This document shows positions 24,634 through 38,749 of a stretch of 64,000 nt of DNA, piece after piece. Every line of letters starts with the position of its first letter. Position 1 is the stretch's first letter. The position numbers and the translations under genes were made by a program. The stretch comes from Heterostelium multicystogenum (Eukaryota > Evosea > Eumycetozoa > Acytosteliales > Acytosteliaceae). Under the pieces are notes generated by a model. That model was not told the origin of the DNA and searched no databases. It worked only from the letters and a program-made list of their open reading frames with translations. The stretch covers positions 1 to 64,000 of the forward strand of contig RCNN01000008.1 of assembly GCA_003667245.1 (NCBI GenBank). The letters are read 5' to 3'.

Positions 24634-27600
24634 ATGTCAAACACAAAATTTGAAGAAAATTATGTTTTGTCAAGTGATAACACTGAAAGATTGAGTCATT
24701 TGAATACATTGATCGCTGGAAGTGTCGACTACTTCTATTATAACTGTCTGCATTTGCTCAATGTCGATCCAACTTTAGTTGTCAAACAAAACAAATCACG
24801 TTTTGATCAACTCCTCAAGCAGTGGACGGACGATCCCTCTGCCTTCGACCACACTCTGCACAGTGAGATCTCCAATCGTTCGCTGCTCCTAGGCTACTCG
24901 AAAGACAACGCAAACAAAGTCTTTGAATCACTAAAAAATCAATTGTCTTTGACCTTCCATTATCCACCAACCATCACTGCCTCCGACGACAACAATGCCG
25001 TCCACTATCCAACCATGCTCGATGAGTCAAAGGTCGACAAGAACACAATCATCAAGCAAATCCTCGAATCCTATCCAAATGAGTTGAGATTCCAAAGAAA
25101 AGCCATTCCATACGTGGTCAACAACTTCAAGTTGACCCCACAACAGATCAAGATCGCACTCATATCCGCCGACTACCCAGTCTACGACAAAGTCGTCGAG
25201 TATATCTTGCAATCTGGCATCGGAAGTAGAAGCAGTCTATTTAAAAACTTGACATTGGCACAACTCGATAAAATCGCAGCTTCCAAGTCTGATTGGTCGA
25301 CACTAGATTCGTCACCCTGTACATAACCAAACTTTTGCCATCTCAGGAAGTTTATCCAGACTGGAAATCCGACAGCGCTGTTGCTGAGCAAACATTCAAA
25401 TCAATATATGCATATGTCAACAAGCTACCAGCAAGCTTCAACAGCGTGAAGCTCAACGTACTCTATCATTATCTTTCTTTCCAGATCAAACAGAATCACT
25501 ATGACACTGAAAAATTCAAGCACTACTGTCAGATACCTAGAGATACCGACTACTACATTGATATCAATCGTACTAAGCTAAGAAACGTTGCTCTATTCAA
25601 CAATGACTACATTGATGCATCAATTCCAACCATCTCCAGAGAGGACGATGAAGATTTACTCAAGAAATTCTTTAGAAGATTGTTCCAAACTAGGAAGTCT
25701 TTCGATGATTATCTAAAGTATTTCCGTCCAACCTTTTTAAAGCCATTATTTGCCGAGATAAAATTGCTCGCCAATCAAAGTGACATTGAAAAGTGGTATC
25801 AACTCTTGGAGCCCTCTGCTGTCCAGGAGCTTAAGGATCGGGTAGACATCACATTCGATCCCGCTAATCAAACCTATTTCCACCCAGACGAGGCTGTCAC
25901 AATCAAGTGTGCCATTAAGAACGTACAGCATCTCCTCATTAAAGTATTTGAAATCAACACTTACAACTACTACAAAACTGAGAAAAAGCAGCTAGACTAC
26001 GCAATCAAACTCGATGGTCTTGTTTCCAATAAAGAGTATACATTCGACTACACCGAGCCACCCATCCAATCTGTCGACCGTACCTTTGACTTCCCAACAC
26101 TCATAGGTAAGCGTGGTCTCTTCGTCATTGAATTCATTGGAAACGGTAGATCAAGTCGTGCCATTGTAAAGAAGGGTAAATACAATATCATCTCGGCCAT
26201 CTCCCAAAATGGACAATTGATTCATGTTCTCGATGAGGATTCCGTAAAGATCACCAAATGCAGTGTTACCATTGATGGTAACGTTTACAAGAGCGATGAA
26301 AAAGGAGACATTACTGTTCCATTCTCTGCACATGCTTCTCAAACCAACATTATTATCACTGCCGATGATTTCTCAACCTTCTCCACTTTTGAGCGTAAGA
26401 AAGAAAACTACACCTTGGATGGTTCAGTCTATCTTGAAAACTCTACCTTTATCCAAGGTGAGAAAGCACCAATTATTGTTCGTGGTAAACTCTACTTGAA
26501 CGGTACTCAAATCCCAATTTCAAATCTTGAAAACACAATGTTGACAATCACAACAACCGATAATGTATGTTGCATAGCTTTGGACCCAAGTCCATAAATA
26601 TAGTATAGTTACTAATCATCTCCATTGTTTCCAAATTAGTCAAATCAAAAAATTGTAACCTCAAAAGAAATCAGTCCATTCCCATTGTCTGACAAAGAAG
26701 AATCAAGCTATCTATTCAAGGTCCCAGAGAACATATCCAAAGTGTCAGTCAATTCACTGCAAGAATCAAAGACTTAAGTGGTGGTGCTAACTACAGAGAT
26801 TTATCATTCCAAAACGAAATTCCAATCAATTCAATCAATCAAACTGACCAAATCACAAATGTTCATCTTAGTTACGACAAGGAAGGATACAAATTGAATA
26901 TCATTGGCAAAGGTGGTGAGCGTGTTTGCCAACAAGCAAGTATCAATTGGATTCCGCAACGTACTTTCTAGCGAAGAAATCCATGATATGTTGCAAACAG
27001 ACAGAAATGGTGTCATCCACTTGGGTAAATTGAAGGATGTAAGTTACAACATTTCCCAACACTTACAATTATATTTACTAATTTTAAATTCTCTTTATTC
27101 AGGTTGAATCCATCGCAGTCTATGCTGAAACAACATTTAACTTTGCTATTAAGAATCGTTTGTTAAATCAATATCCATCAACCATCTACTCAAGAAGTGG
27201 TGATGTCATTACCATTCCATACTTTGGAAGCGAGACATCCGTTACAAGATCTGGATTCAACTTGTTTGAAATTAGACGAAATATTGTTGTCAATGACCTC
27301 CTTAGCTTGGTACACTTGGATAAGGAACATCAAGAGATCCAAATCTCAAAGTTGGCTCCAGGTGTTTACTATTTGATTTTGTACTCGCCCTATAGCTTGA
27401 TTCAAATTGAGGTTTGTGATGGTGATATCAAGGAAGGTTTCATTGTAAATACATCCAGAGCCTTGTCCTACCACCCATCAATGGTCCATGGACTTAATGT
27501 AACTGCCACCACTAACAAGAAGAACTTGGAGATCAACATTAGAAATCCATCTCCAACCACTAGAGTACACGTTATTTCTAGCTACTTTGTTGCCAACCCA

Positions 27601-30600
27601 ACAAACGCTTTAGCATGTGGCACTCTTCCAATTCTCCAACAGCAATTCACTAAAGCAGAAACCTCCTATCTCAGTGGGCGTGCTCTTGGTGATGAGATTA
27701 CCTATATCCTCAATAGAAAGATCGCAAAGAGCACATTGCCAGGAAATTCATTGAAGAAACCATCTCTTCTTCTCCAACCATGGTCTGTTGGAAATACAAC
27801 CCACAGAGATGAAAAGCTCAAGGATGCTTCTGACTATAGAAGCAACGAAGCTATGCCCAAATTCAAATCAAATGCTGCACTTAAAATGGGCTTACACAAA
27901 AGCGAATACTCGAGCTTCTTGGAGTTTCTCAACAGTCCTTCCGTTGTCATTTTGAACTTGGTACCCGACGCCAAGGGTAATATCTCAGTCCCACTCTCAC
28001 AGCTTTCTGGTGCTGGTCAGTTGGTCCAAGTCACTGCAGTTGACACTGACTCTGTTGTCACACGTGAAGTAGTTCTCGATCAAACCGAGGCAACCTTTAA
28101 AGATACCAGCTTGGTTCGTTCCCTTGATGCCCAAGCACACTTTACCGAGAAGAAATTAATCACAACTGTTCCAGCTGGTAAAGAGTTTACAATCTCCAAC
28201 GCAGACTCTGCAAAATTCACTGTGTACGATACTCTTGGAAAGTTCCTCTCACTTGCCAAGACAATTTCGCCATCCAGTCAACTCCAAGACTTCTCCTTCG
28301 TTGCTGAATGGGAGTCATTGACCTATGAACAAAAGACTGAGAAGTTCTCCAAATTCTATTGCCATGAGCTTGCTTTCTTTATCTACAAAAAGGATAAAAC
28401 CTTCTTTGAGCAAGTCGTCAAGCCATTTGTATCATCAAAAGATGCACAAAACATTCATGGACAACTATTTATCTGGAGACTATGGACGTTTGGTCAAGTA
28501 TCTCAACAGTTCCGTTGAGTTTGCTCGTTTGAATGTCGTTGAGAAGATCTTGTTGGCTGAGGTTTTCCCTGAACATGCTAAAAATATTGAAACTTCCATT
28601 GTTGAAACCGTTCAAATTAGTCAATTGGCTCCCATTCGTTACGATAAGCTCTTCAAGATTGCTCTTTCACTCGATTCTTCTACTGATGATGATGATGATG
28701 ATGATGATGGTGGTAGTGGTGTGATTGTGGTGGTGGTGATGATGATAATGATGATGATGATGAAAATAATAATGATGATGATGATGATGATGATGAAGAT
28801 GGTGAAGGAGAACTTGAAGGTTAATGGAACTAGAGGCTGCTTCACCAAAAATCCTGTCATTGGGTCTTTCCAAAAAGAGAAAGGCTAAACCTGACATGAT
28901 GGAATATGAAATGAGTTGTGCACCAAGTCAATTTTTGTTGATAAACCTATGTATGGAGGTGAACCTGGATACAGTCAGACCTCAATGAGAGAGAAAAGAA
29001 AACCATCACCTGCTCCAATCTACAAGGAAATCGAGAAGACTGAGGAATGGGCAGAAACCAACTACTACAAAGTTAACTACAATGATCCACAGCTTGTTGC
29101 AACCAATGAATTCTGGAGAGACTATGTCCAATACATTGTTTCTCAACAAAACTCGGATGCCTACCAACCATTCTTGAGCAAATACATTATTCTTCCAACT
29201 AGCTTCACCGCTGCATTATTGGCCGCTGCCGTCTTGGATCTCCCATTCTCCACCAATGATAGAGACACTAGAAACAGGGATGGTAAGATCGTCTTCACAC
29301 CAACCAACTCAGTGGTAGTTTTCCACCAAGAGTTAGTTAGTGCTCCATTGACTGCCGACTCAAATGTTTTGGTTAGCCAACATTTCTTTGACCCATCAAA
29401 CCGTTACTCCTATGAGGACAATGAACAAAATGAAATCTATGTAAGCCAAGAGTTTTTGTCTTCAAAGGTATACGGTGCCCTTGTTGTTGTTGCCAACTTA
29501 TCATCAAAACAAAAGAAACTCGATGTTCTCCTTCAAATTCCAAAGGGCTCAGTACCAATTGGTCCACATCCATTCTACACTCGTGGAGAATCAACAAAGC
29601 TCTCTCCATACTCTACTCACAGCTTCGAATACTATTTCTACTTCCCCAAGCCAGGCTCCTACTCACACTTCCCAGCCCATATCTCTGAGAAAGATATTAT
29701 CATCTCATCAGTAGAACCATTCATTTTCAATGTTGTTTCCTCCCCAACCATTGTGAACCAACTCTCATGGGAATACATCGCAAAACAATGGTACCAATCA
29801 AGCTATCTTGGACTACATTGCCAAGGAGAATATCAATCGTATTTCACTCCACCATCTATATCCAAAACTTAACAACTATAAACTCTGGAAACAGGTTATT
29901 GAGTTGCTTAAGCAAAAGAAACACTATGACTACACTGTTTGGTCGTTCACCATCTTCCACAAAGACCCACTGTACTGTCAAGATTTCTTGAGCAATTCAT
30001 TTGGTTCAATCCCAGTTGGAAGTGTCATTCAAAGCCCATTGCTTACTTCCAACCCATTGGACAGAGGAGAATTCTCATACCTTGAGTATGCTCCACTCGT
30101 CAACGCAAGAACTCATCAAATTGGTGAAAAGAGAACCATATTGAATGACAAGCTTAGCCAAGCAATACCAAAGCTTCTGCAAGAATTTGACTTACACTGT
30201 CAATCCATCAGACAGAGACTTGGTCTCCTTGGTCTACTACCTCCTCGCCCAAGATCGCTACGAAGAAACAGTAAAGGTCATGAAGAGAGTCGGAACCTCC
30301 CCAGAAGCTACTCCAACTTCACCGATTCTACCTGCGGTTGCAGAGGCATTGGAATTCCCACCAAAGGATGATAATTCTAAGAAGAGAAAGTTGACCACAG
30401 AGGAAAAACAAAAGGAGAAAGAAGATAAGAACCGTGATAAGGAAGAAAGAAGAAGGAAGAGGAAGAAAAGGAAACTTAAGAATCTAACTAAGAAGTCAAA
30501 GACTGAAGCTTCACGCTCACATGAAGTTGCCCAAGGAATTTCTTCAATCTCGATCTCTGCTACCAGCATCAATGCCGACGACGAAGATTCTGCTGAATGC

Positions 30601-31453
30601 ATTGATGTCACTGACTTTAATGAACCATCATGTCTTCCAGATCTCCAAATTCAATATGACTACCTCATTTCATACTTGGACTTCTTCAATGCCACCCCAA
30701 CCAAGGCCAAGGAGATCGCCAAGAAATACAAGAACTTTCCAGTCCATCGTTGGAATGCTTTGTTCAGAGATCTCTACAATAAGATTCCAACTAATTAACG
30801 ACACTGGTAATGTCATTGAACCAGAGGAGTCCGAAAACGACCGTGACAGAAGACATGCCAAACTCGTCAGTACCGAGCCATCCTTCGACGTCAACCTCGA
30901 GGCCAACAGAGCTATCTCCGTCAACTATAGCAACCTCACTGAAATCAATGTCAACTATTACATCATGGACATTGAGCTTCTCTTCTCAACCAACCCTTTC
31001 GTCCAACATGAAATGGGACAGTTCCTCTACATTTCACCCAATAAGAAAGAATCATTCCCACTCAAGGAGAAGACCGGTTCGTTCACCATCAGCATCCCAG
31101 AGGAGTTCAAGAACTCCAACATCGTTGTCGACTGCCACTCTGCCGGTATTCACAATAACATCACCGTATACTCTAACAACATTGCCGTCCAAATCACAGA
31201 GAAGGCTGGACAACTCAGAGTTATCGAAAGACAAACCAAGAAGCCAATCACCAAGGCCTACATCAAGGTCTACGAAAAGAACAAGGCTGATAAAGTACAA
31301 TTCTGGAAGGATGGTTACTCTGACATTGCCGGATACTTTGACTATAGCAGTGTATCCACCGGTAACATCAACGATGTCACTAAATTCTCAATTCTCGTTA
31401 TCCACAATCATTTCGGTGCGTTGATCAAAGAAGCAAAGCCACCCGCAAACTAA
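24634..31453 (+). CDS. Giant macroglobulin-domain-like protein, no signal peptide, many frameshifts
   Basis: About 2,200 residues once frames are followed. The middle part has beta-rich repeated domains of the MG (macroglobulin) type, for example HPDEAVTIKCAIKNVQHLL, VFEINTYNYYKTEKKQLDY and GLFVIEFIGNGRSSRAIV (about 25880-26170), resembling the tandem MG domains of alpha-2-macroglobulins and of large uncharacterised protist relatives. It differs from secreted family members: the start MSNTKFEENYVLSSDN has no signal peptide, and I see no GCGEQ-type thioester motif in any frame. Two low-complexity inserts stand out: an Asp-rich run (28681-28800) and a Lys/Arg/Glu-rich run (about 30375-30500). 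Introns lie about 26564-26638 and 27040-27102. The frame shifts near 25290, 26750, 26915, 28450, 28710, 28835, 28915, 29795, 30155 and 30790, each time continuing the same protein. Likely cytosolic; function unknown. It ends 68 bp from the Sib gene, tail to tail. Confidence 0.8.
28681..28800 (+). repeat. GAT/GATGAT trinucleotide repeat coding for Asp
   Basis: Two blocks of GAT triplets (about 28684-28708 and 28737-28800) separated by a GGT/GTG-rich stretch sit inside the macroglobulin-like gene. In the gene's frame they give an Asp tract; the frame changes inside the block, which may be a polymerase or assembly slip. Such triplet runs are common in dictyostelid coding DNA and vary between strains. 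Confidence 0.75.
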
Positions 31454-31520
31454 ATTTACTATGAACTGTTGAAGAAATAGACTATTAAAGATTTATTTAA
31501 TACTGTTTAAAATATATTTT

Positions 31521-34500
31521 CTAGGATATTAATTTACTGCTTTCATATAATGGATTGTTTCCAGAATTTGGTGAGTGTTCGTACAATGGGTTGCTTGAGA
31601 CGGATCCATCGGAGAAATGGTGAGTCTCCAAAGAAGGCATCGGTTGGTGGAGCACGGGCCTTGAGAACTCTCCAGACACCGAGAGCGATGAGGGCGGCAG
31701 CTACGGCAGCAGCGGCAATGGCAGCAGAAAGGACAACAGTCTTGTTTCCACCACCGCTTCCAGTTGATGTGACGATAAGAACGGTGGACTTGGTGTCAGT
31801 CAATTGCTCCATGCTGTTGTAGATGTTGAGGGTACGGATGTAACCAAGATCGTTGACAAAAAACAACCAATGAATAGTTTCCAGATTCAGTGAAAACAGC
31901 AGAAATGGAACTTAAGTAGTAGTTGAGGAGGAGATTGTTGGTGTTGAGACATGTGATAGAGTTGCTAGAGATCTTGCATGAAGATGATGGGGCATATTGC
32001 ATGGAGAGTGAACCGGTTGAGGTAAGTTCTCCAGTTTCAGTATTGGTGAGGTTGACGGTGAATGTAATGTTGTTGCTGTTACCAAATGACTCGAAATCGA
32101 AGACAGAAATATTTCCGAAAGTGTATGAGAGCTTTGTTGAGGCATGTTGGGCAGTTTCGTTGAGGGTAAACAACTGGTGGGATATTCTTGGGGAATACAT
32201 CAATAAAGATGTTCTTACTTGAGACCAATTGCTTCTCTACACACCGTAAACCAAAGCCTTCTGACTGATACCGAATACATTGAGAGTAGCGAACTTCTTA
32301 CCTGAATCTACCAAGTGGAGTTTGGTAGACACTCCAGAAGACTCCAGAGACCATTGGATGAACGAATAACTTCTTGGTTGTTTTGTGATAAGGCTTCCCT
32401 TAACACCGTCAACATATTGGAAGAATTGTCCTTTGTTGTTTGGAACGGATACGTTTGCTGGTAAGAGTGGACCATGGGAAATCCTCAGCGGTAACATTCC
32501 AGGGATGACAGTCGATCCGTTAGTCAAGACTTGTCCAACGTTGTTGACGAGTGGTACTGTGGTCAATTCTTCCTTGAGGTAAGTCAATGGCTCGACAACT
32601 GGTGGAACGAATACTTGAAGGACATTGATACGGGACTGTGTATACTTGGGAGGTGTAGTTTTGAGCCAATACAAATTGGAAGGTATCCAATTCATTACCG
32701 AAATCTACCTGGTGGTGGGTAGTAGGTGAAGGAGTATGGTGAGTTGGCACCACGTTGCAAACCAGCGCTGGTAATGTTGACATTGTAAGTGCTGTTCATG
32801 TGGTATACTAAATCACCGTTCTTGGTGTATGAGATGATTTGGATGATGGCTCCGTTGACATTGGACCTGTGAACATCAATGGGAGGGATGTGTTTTCGTA
32901 GGTTGTGAAGTTGAGTGGACCATTGTAAGCTGGAAGATAACTTGATCAACATAGAATACAATTGGGTGTGAGAGGGAGACAAGTTGATGGTTGGATACAA
33001 CTTGGTAGTAGACGGTTTCGAGTGGACGACCGTAGATACCAGTGAATGGAGCATAGGTTACCTTGGGGTTGGTAATGTTTGTTGAAGTTGAAGTTGATGT
33101 TGTTTTCCGTTGGAGTCAATAAAGACACCGTAGAGTGGAAGTGATTGGAATTGGAAGAAAACACCATCGTTTTCACAAACTGAACCGGCAAGATTGAAAA
33201 CTACTGGGACATCTTGGATGGTTACAACATCTTGGGTGTCTCCAATTGGAGTGGAGTAAGTGTAGTCAAATAAGATGTGACCAGTGGTGTCTCCACACTT
33301 GACTCTGGTACATGAGGTAATTTGGTAGGTGTCTGTGTACTGGAATTTGGTGTCGTTGGATTGGTAGAGGAGGGTGTTTTCTAATTGGTCAATTGGAAGG
33401 ACATATGGGACGGCCGAGATCTTCTCTCCTTTGAACAAGAAGTGTCCGTTTAGTTGGGAGGATAGTAAGGGTGACATTGTAGAAATCGACTTCATTGATG
33501 TTGGTAACAGTCAAGTTGAATGGAACTGATTCTGGGTAATGTGGCAGTTACCTACGCAACGATGGTTGGTGGGTTGAAATCAATGAATTGGTGGGTATTC
33601 AACCTTGTTGATTTGACCAAGACGGTGACGATGTTAGAGGTGTAACCATTGTCATCAACAACGTAGTATTGGAAGCTATCATTTCCGTAGATGTTGGCAG
33701 TTGGGGCAAATTTTGAAGAGAGCTGGAGTTGCCAGGTTGAGCTGTTGACTACACTACCCACGTTGTGGTGGAGTGGCAATAACAACTGTAAGGGCACCGT
33801 TGTATGATGGCATCTTTGGATGTGAGGCGGTGAAGGTGTATTCTCCAGAGATGGCGTTTTGATCGGTGACGATTGGTCCAACTGGGTTTGCAACTGGTGG
33901 ATATGGACAACAGATCCTGAGACTTGAATGTTGAGTGTCTTGGTATCGGTGAGACCAGTTGAAGTCAGTTACCAAGAGGGTGATTGCTAACACCAGAGTA
34001 AATTTGGTTAGAAGCAACATAGGTAATGTAAGAGTTGGCTGTGTGTGAGGCAGAGACATCGAAGGAACCGAGTCCTTGTCTGACAGTATCGATAATTGTA
34101 CCATTGGCATCCAAGAAAGTTCCAAATGATGGTGTTACAGAAGTAACGACGACAGTAAGAACTTCGTTAAAATCAAGATCAGAACTGTGAATGGAATGGT
34201 CTTGGTGGAATCAGGGGAAAACAATGATGGTATCTGCCAACTGGAGAGTTGGGTTGACTGCAACACGGTTTTACAACAATATTGAGAGCACATGAAGCTT
34301 TCATACCGAATTCGTTGATGATTGTGTAGGTCAATGGAACGACAGCATTGTCGGTGGTGGCCAATGGGTTAAAGACAACATTGGCTGGGACAACGAGACG
34401 GTCGGTAGAGTTGATTGGTTGTCCATTGTATATAAAATGGATCCAACAGTTGAGAGACCAGTGAAGTCAGCAATGTTAGCTACAACCATTCCTGGAGCAG

Positions 34501-37500
34501 AATCTTGGTCAACACCAGTGAGAATGAATTGAGATTGGGTGAGTTGGTCGGTAGTGATGGATACTGGTTGGCAAGTTGGTGGTGGATGGATGGTTGTGGA
34601 AGTTGAAGATGACTTGAGCAGTTTGGTTGACACACAATTGTGGGACATAGTTATCACAGACTTGAACGGAGTAGGTGGATGCAAAAGTCAAAGTTGATGG
34701 CAACTGGGACAGTGTAGAAGAGATCAAATGAATTGATGACAGTGGCGGCAGTGACAGCAATACCGGTTCCAGCAAGAGTGATCGCACCGTATTTGGGGAC
34801 AGTTAAGACGGTGACAATGAGGGAATCTCCAGCATCAACATCAGATGGACAATGGTGAATGCTTGGACTGGAGTTTGACCACCAGTTTGACCGTAGAGTT
34901 GTAAATCTGGAATGGAGAGAGTTTGGTTTGTGGTTGACGTGAGTGACATTCATGTAGACAACAACCTGGTTGGACGAAGCACTGAGTGAATCCTCAAGAG
35001 CGTAGGTGAAGGAGTCTTGTCCGAAGAATCCAGTGTTTGGCTTGTAGATGACATTTAATGGGGCATTATTGAAGTTGGCAAGTGGTGAACCATTTGGATT
35101 TTGGAGGACACCAAACTGTGGAGTGCTTGTGATGATAACGCTAAGAGTGTTGTCGTATCTTGGTTTGGTCTGGGTCAGTTCCAGTAAGAGTAACAACTGG
35201 TGAGACACCGTCTTCATTCAAGACTTGAGTTGGGATACTGTTGGCAATGGGTGGGTGGTTGACACGTGGACCAGTGACAGCGATGGTGACAGTCTTGTGT
35301 CAGATCCACCAAAGTAGTCAGCAAACTTGGATGGTGAAGGCAATGTTTGGTTCGTTGGCGTTGTGGCAGCATAGTAGATGTTTGATGAGGCAGTGTAGAT
35401 ACCAGCGAGATTGTAGGTACCGAATTGATATGGAGCAGAAGTGATTGGTTTTGTTAACCGCTATCGGTAGAAAACTCCACTTGCTGGGCTGATGCTGGTA
35501 ATGTTGACCTTTAGGATATCTTCATAACTGGAAACAGTGAATGGGATAGTCTTGTTGGTCAATGGTGTCATGGTTTGGGAGGTTACAATGCTGATGGTTG
35601 GTGGCATGTAGAGACGAGCAACAGTGATGGTCAAAGAGCAAATCTTAGAGAGAGTGGCTGGATTGGTGACAATGAAAGAGGTGGTAAAATGGACCGTTGG
35701 TAGCAGTTTGCCTTTGGAACAAAAGTGAAGTTGGATGGACTAGGGTAAGTTTGCAGTGGAGCTAGCTGGAACACCATTGTACATGATGGGTACCGATGTT
35801 GGCAAGCTGAGAGATGGTAAGAAGACAACTGGAGGTTTAAGGCCAAATTATTGAACTCAGTTCCAGAGAGAGTAAAGTTGACGCTATTGAATTGGTCAAC
35901 GGCTGAAAGCAACGTTTGAACAAGTTGGGGCAATGTTTTGCATATTTTACAATGATTGTAAGAGTTGCAGTAGCGGTGAGACAACCGTCAGAGATGGTGA
36001 AGGGGATTTGCTCAGTACCATACTTATAGAGAGCTGGATTGAAAGTGAAATCCTTGGAAGTGGTGTTGAGTGGCATAATATCAGTCAATGCAGCAACTGG
36101 AGCACCCTTGTAGAGCAAGGTTCCGAGGGTTGGGGACTTGGCAAATTGAATAGAAAGAAATGTTGAAGTCAATGTCGCTAGCAGAGACGGCAAAGGTTGT
36201 GGATGGGGCAGCTCCAACACAGTATTTTCGTTGACAGTGATTGAGAAGGGAGAGGTTACTGGTGCATGGTTGTATTGGATATTGATGATCTGGTGTCCAA
36301 AACCTGGTGAACGGAGAGTGACAGTTGGATTGTTGTCGGTGATTACGGCAGTTGGGAATTTGAGGACTGTGGTAAAAATTGGCAAAGGTTTGGGTGTTGC
36401 TTGTTAATACTGGGACAGAGCTAACGACTCCACTCTTGTCAGCATCAACAAAAAGATTCATGCTATTGGCTAGAGTAGTAGCCAAGTTTGGAAGTTGAGC
36501 AAACCAATTGGTTGATGGATTCCAATCAAAGGTTGGAACCCAACTTGGCTGGTGCGATCCAGGAATAGGATGAAGAACTTTGGTATGAGAAAACACCCAA
36601 CAAGACATTATAGGTGGTCAAAGTAGCTTTAAGATTATTGAGGGCTGCAGTGGATGGAGCAATGTTGTTGTCGGTGATCAAAATTACTGATCTAATTGAG
36701 GTGGCACTAGACCAAGTCATGTATGGAATACCTTGGGAGACAGCGGTGTAATGGAAGGTCAGCCAATGGCTCACCAGTTGTGAAAGTCAAAGAGTTGATA
36801 GTTGGGACGATATCAGTACCAGTCTTTCAAGTATGATCTCAAAGAGAATGGGTATGCAGCTGCTACGGAATCAGAGAAGGTACCAACACCATATCTTACA
36901 CTAGATCTTTGCACTAGCCATGTTAGTAACAAATGTTGGGAAGTTGGTCTTAAGTGAAGCAAATTGAGTTGATGAAATTGAACTAGAGGAGGTGGTATCA
37001 AAGATCAAGTAGATGTCCAAAGTCAAACCAGTTGGCTGACTGATGTATGATGGGAAGTTGACGGATGGCGATGAACCTGCAGAGAGGAATACTTGTGAAC
37101 CAGCTGGTTGCAAGATTTGAGCTCCGAGTACAATTTGTTGAGAAATAATGGTAGAGATGGGTTGGAGAGACTGCAACGTTGGATAATTTGCGACATTGCA
37201 AGCTGGACCAGTCCAACCTTGGTTACAAGTACAGATACCAGTACCGGTGTTTCCTTCGGATGGAACACCATTGACACATGGTGGAGTTACGACACAATTT
37301 GGACCATAGTATCCTGGCAAACATTGGTCACATTTAGGACCGGTCCATCCAGGGTCACATTTGCAAACACCGTTCACTGGTTGACCATTACCACATTGTG
37401 GCATGGTAACTTGCAAATAGAAGAATTGAGAACCTCCAGTCATGATAACATTCATATTGTCCTTGACAGACAAGTTAATAATGTAGGTACCGACTGCTGA

Positions 37501-38749
37501 TGTATCTGGGAGCCAGCTGAGGGTGACATTGGTATATTGTCCACTCAAAACAGGGCTACCTCTGACTAGACCGGTTGGAAGATCACCAATGGAAATTTTC
37601 ACAGGTTCTTCCTGCCATTGGAGTGTAGGAGGCCAAAACGATGTTGGATTGGATTCTAGCAGAAATTTGGACGGTTGATCCAGCGGTTGGTGTTGGGACA
37701 ATGAAAGATGGTGCAGCAACAATAACTTGGTCAGTTACGTTAACGAGGAAATCTACTGGAATGTAACCAACTTGATTTCCAGCTGATGCGAAAGTCTTTG
37801 ATACGAGTACTGAGCACTGTAGACACCGACCTGTGGTGGTTGAAAGTGACAATACCGTTCGAAGTAATTGACATTCCTGGTGGTTGAGTACCAGACATAA
37901 CAGAAGAGGAGGCAAGTGAATAGGTGAGGGTGGTTTTACTGACATCGTTAGCTGGAATTGGGAATACTTTGAAGATGGATCTTTTTAAGTTGAGTGGAAT
38001 AACTGGTAGAAGTGAGGAAGTTGGTGAAAACTTGTCCGACGATACCATTCTTAATTGGCATAATACATTGTAAATTCCATGGTTCTAAAGAAGTAATAAT
38101 TGCAAAACAGTTAATAATTCGAAAAGAAGGATGCAATGGTAAAGAATACCTACTATCGGCATTGTTATACAATGTTGACAATCTATTTGGTTCCGGTTGA
38201 AGTATGCCTTGACCCAGAAAATGCCACTGGTGGCACTGAAGGATTTGATCATAGTAGCGGTGATCCAATCGGAGTTGAGATCAAACGTTGTTGATGACCC
38301 AAGGAATATCAAAGACGGCGGTATCGGTCACATCATCGCACCAAAATAAGAAGCAAGACTCATAAGTATAGTCGAATCTGAATTCACCGTAGGTGATAGT
38401 ATCACCGACCTTGTAGTATAGACCTTGTTCAGTGAAAAAAGTATATCTGAAAGCAGCTTTCAAAGTGAATGTCCATGCTCTGTCGCTGGTGGTTGACTGA
38501 ACCCAAGACAATGTACCATATCTAAAATGGGTAGCTAATTATAATTTTAAATATATAAATATTAGTATTGGATGGTTTTTCCACCAATTTTAAATCATGG
38601 AAATAATTATTATTATTTTGAAATTGATGAAATTTAATTATTTTGATGACGAAATAATTATTATTATTATTGATCAACTTACCAGTGGCATGTGAAATAA
38701 AAATTACAAAAAGTAAAAGTATACAAGTGGTGAGCGATCTGCTGACCAT
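31521..38749 (-). CDS. sib: Sib-family adhesion protein (similar to integrin beta), frameshifted
   Basis: Type I membrane protein of the Sib family, which links the amoeba surface to talin and serves adhesion to particles and substrate. Signal peptide MVSRSLTTCILLLFVIFISHA starts at 38749, with an intron just after it (about 38524-38681). Then come an N-terminal domain typical of the family (YGTLSW, VGDTITYGEFRFDYTYESC), two EGF-like modules near 37200-37410 (CKCDPGWTGPKCDQC, CTCNQGWTGPACN), a von Willebrand A domain with MIDAS-like DTTSS near 36985 and strand VILITDN, and a long series of cadherin/Ig-like repeats of about 100 residues (DVDAGDSLIVTV, GQDSFTYALEDS). A single Ala-rich membrane span lies near 31670-31735. 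The cytosolic tail, in the third frame after a shift near 31625, carries two talin-binding NPLY motifs and ends at TAG 31521-31523. More than ten frameshifts interrupt the gene. Which Sib paralogue this is cannot be told. Confidence 0.9.

Noticed and set aside
28639..28897. His-rich and Ile-rich minus-strand frames
   Set aside because: Shadow frames of the GAT triplet repeat in the macroglobulin-like gene.
31052..31300. Acidic minus-strand frame near the end of the macroglobulin-like gene
   Set aside because: Antisense shadow of a well-supported coding exon with good codon use on the plus strand.
24634..31453. Programmed ribosomal frameshifting in the macroglobulin-like gene
   Set aside because: Shifts occur at about ten unrelated sites in both directions, and the same happens in most neighbouring genes; assembly error is simpler.
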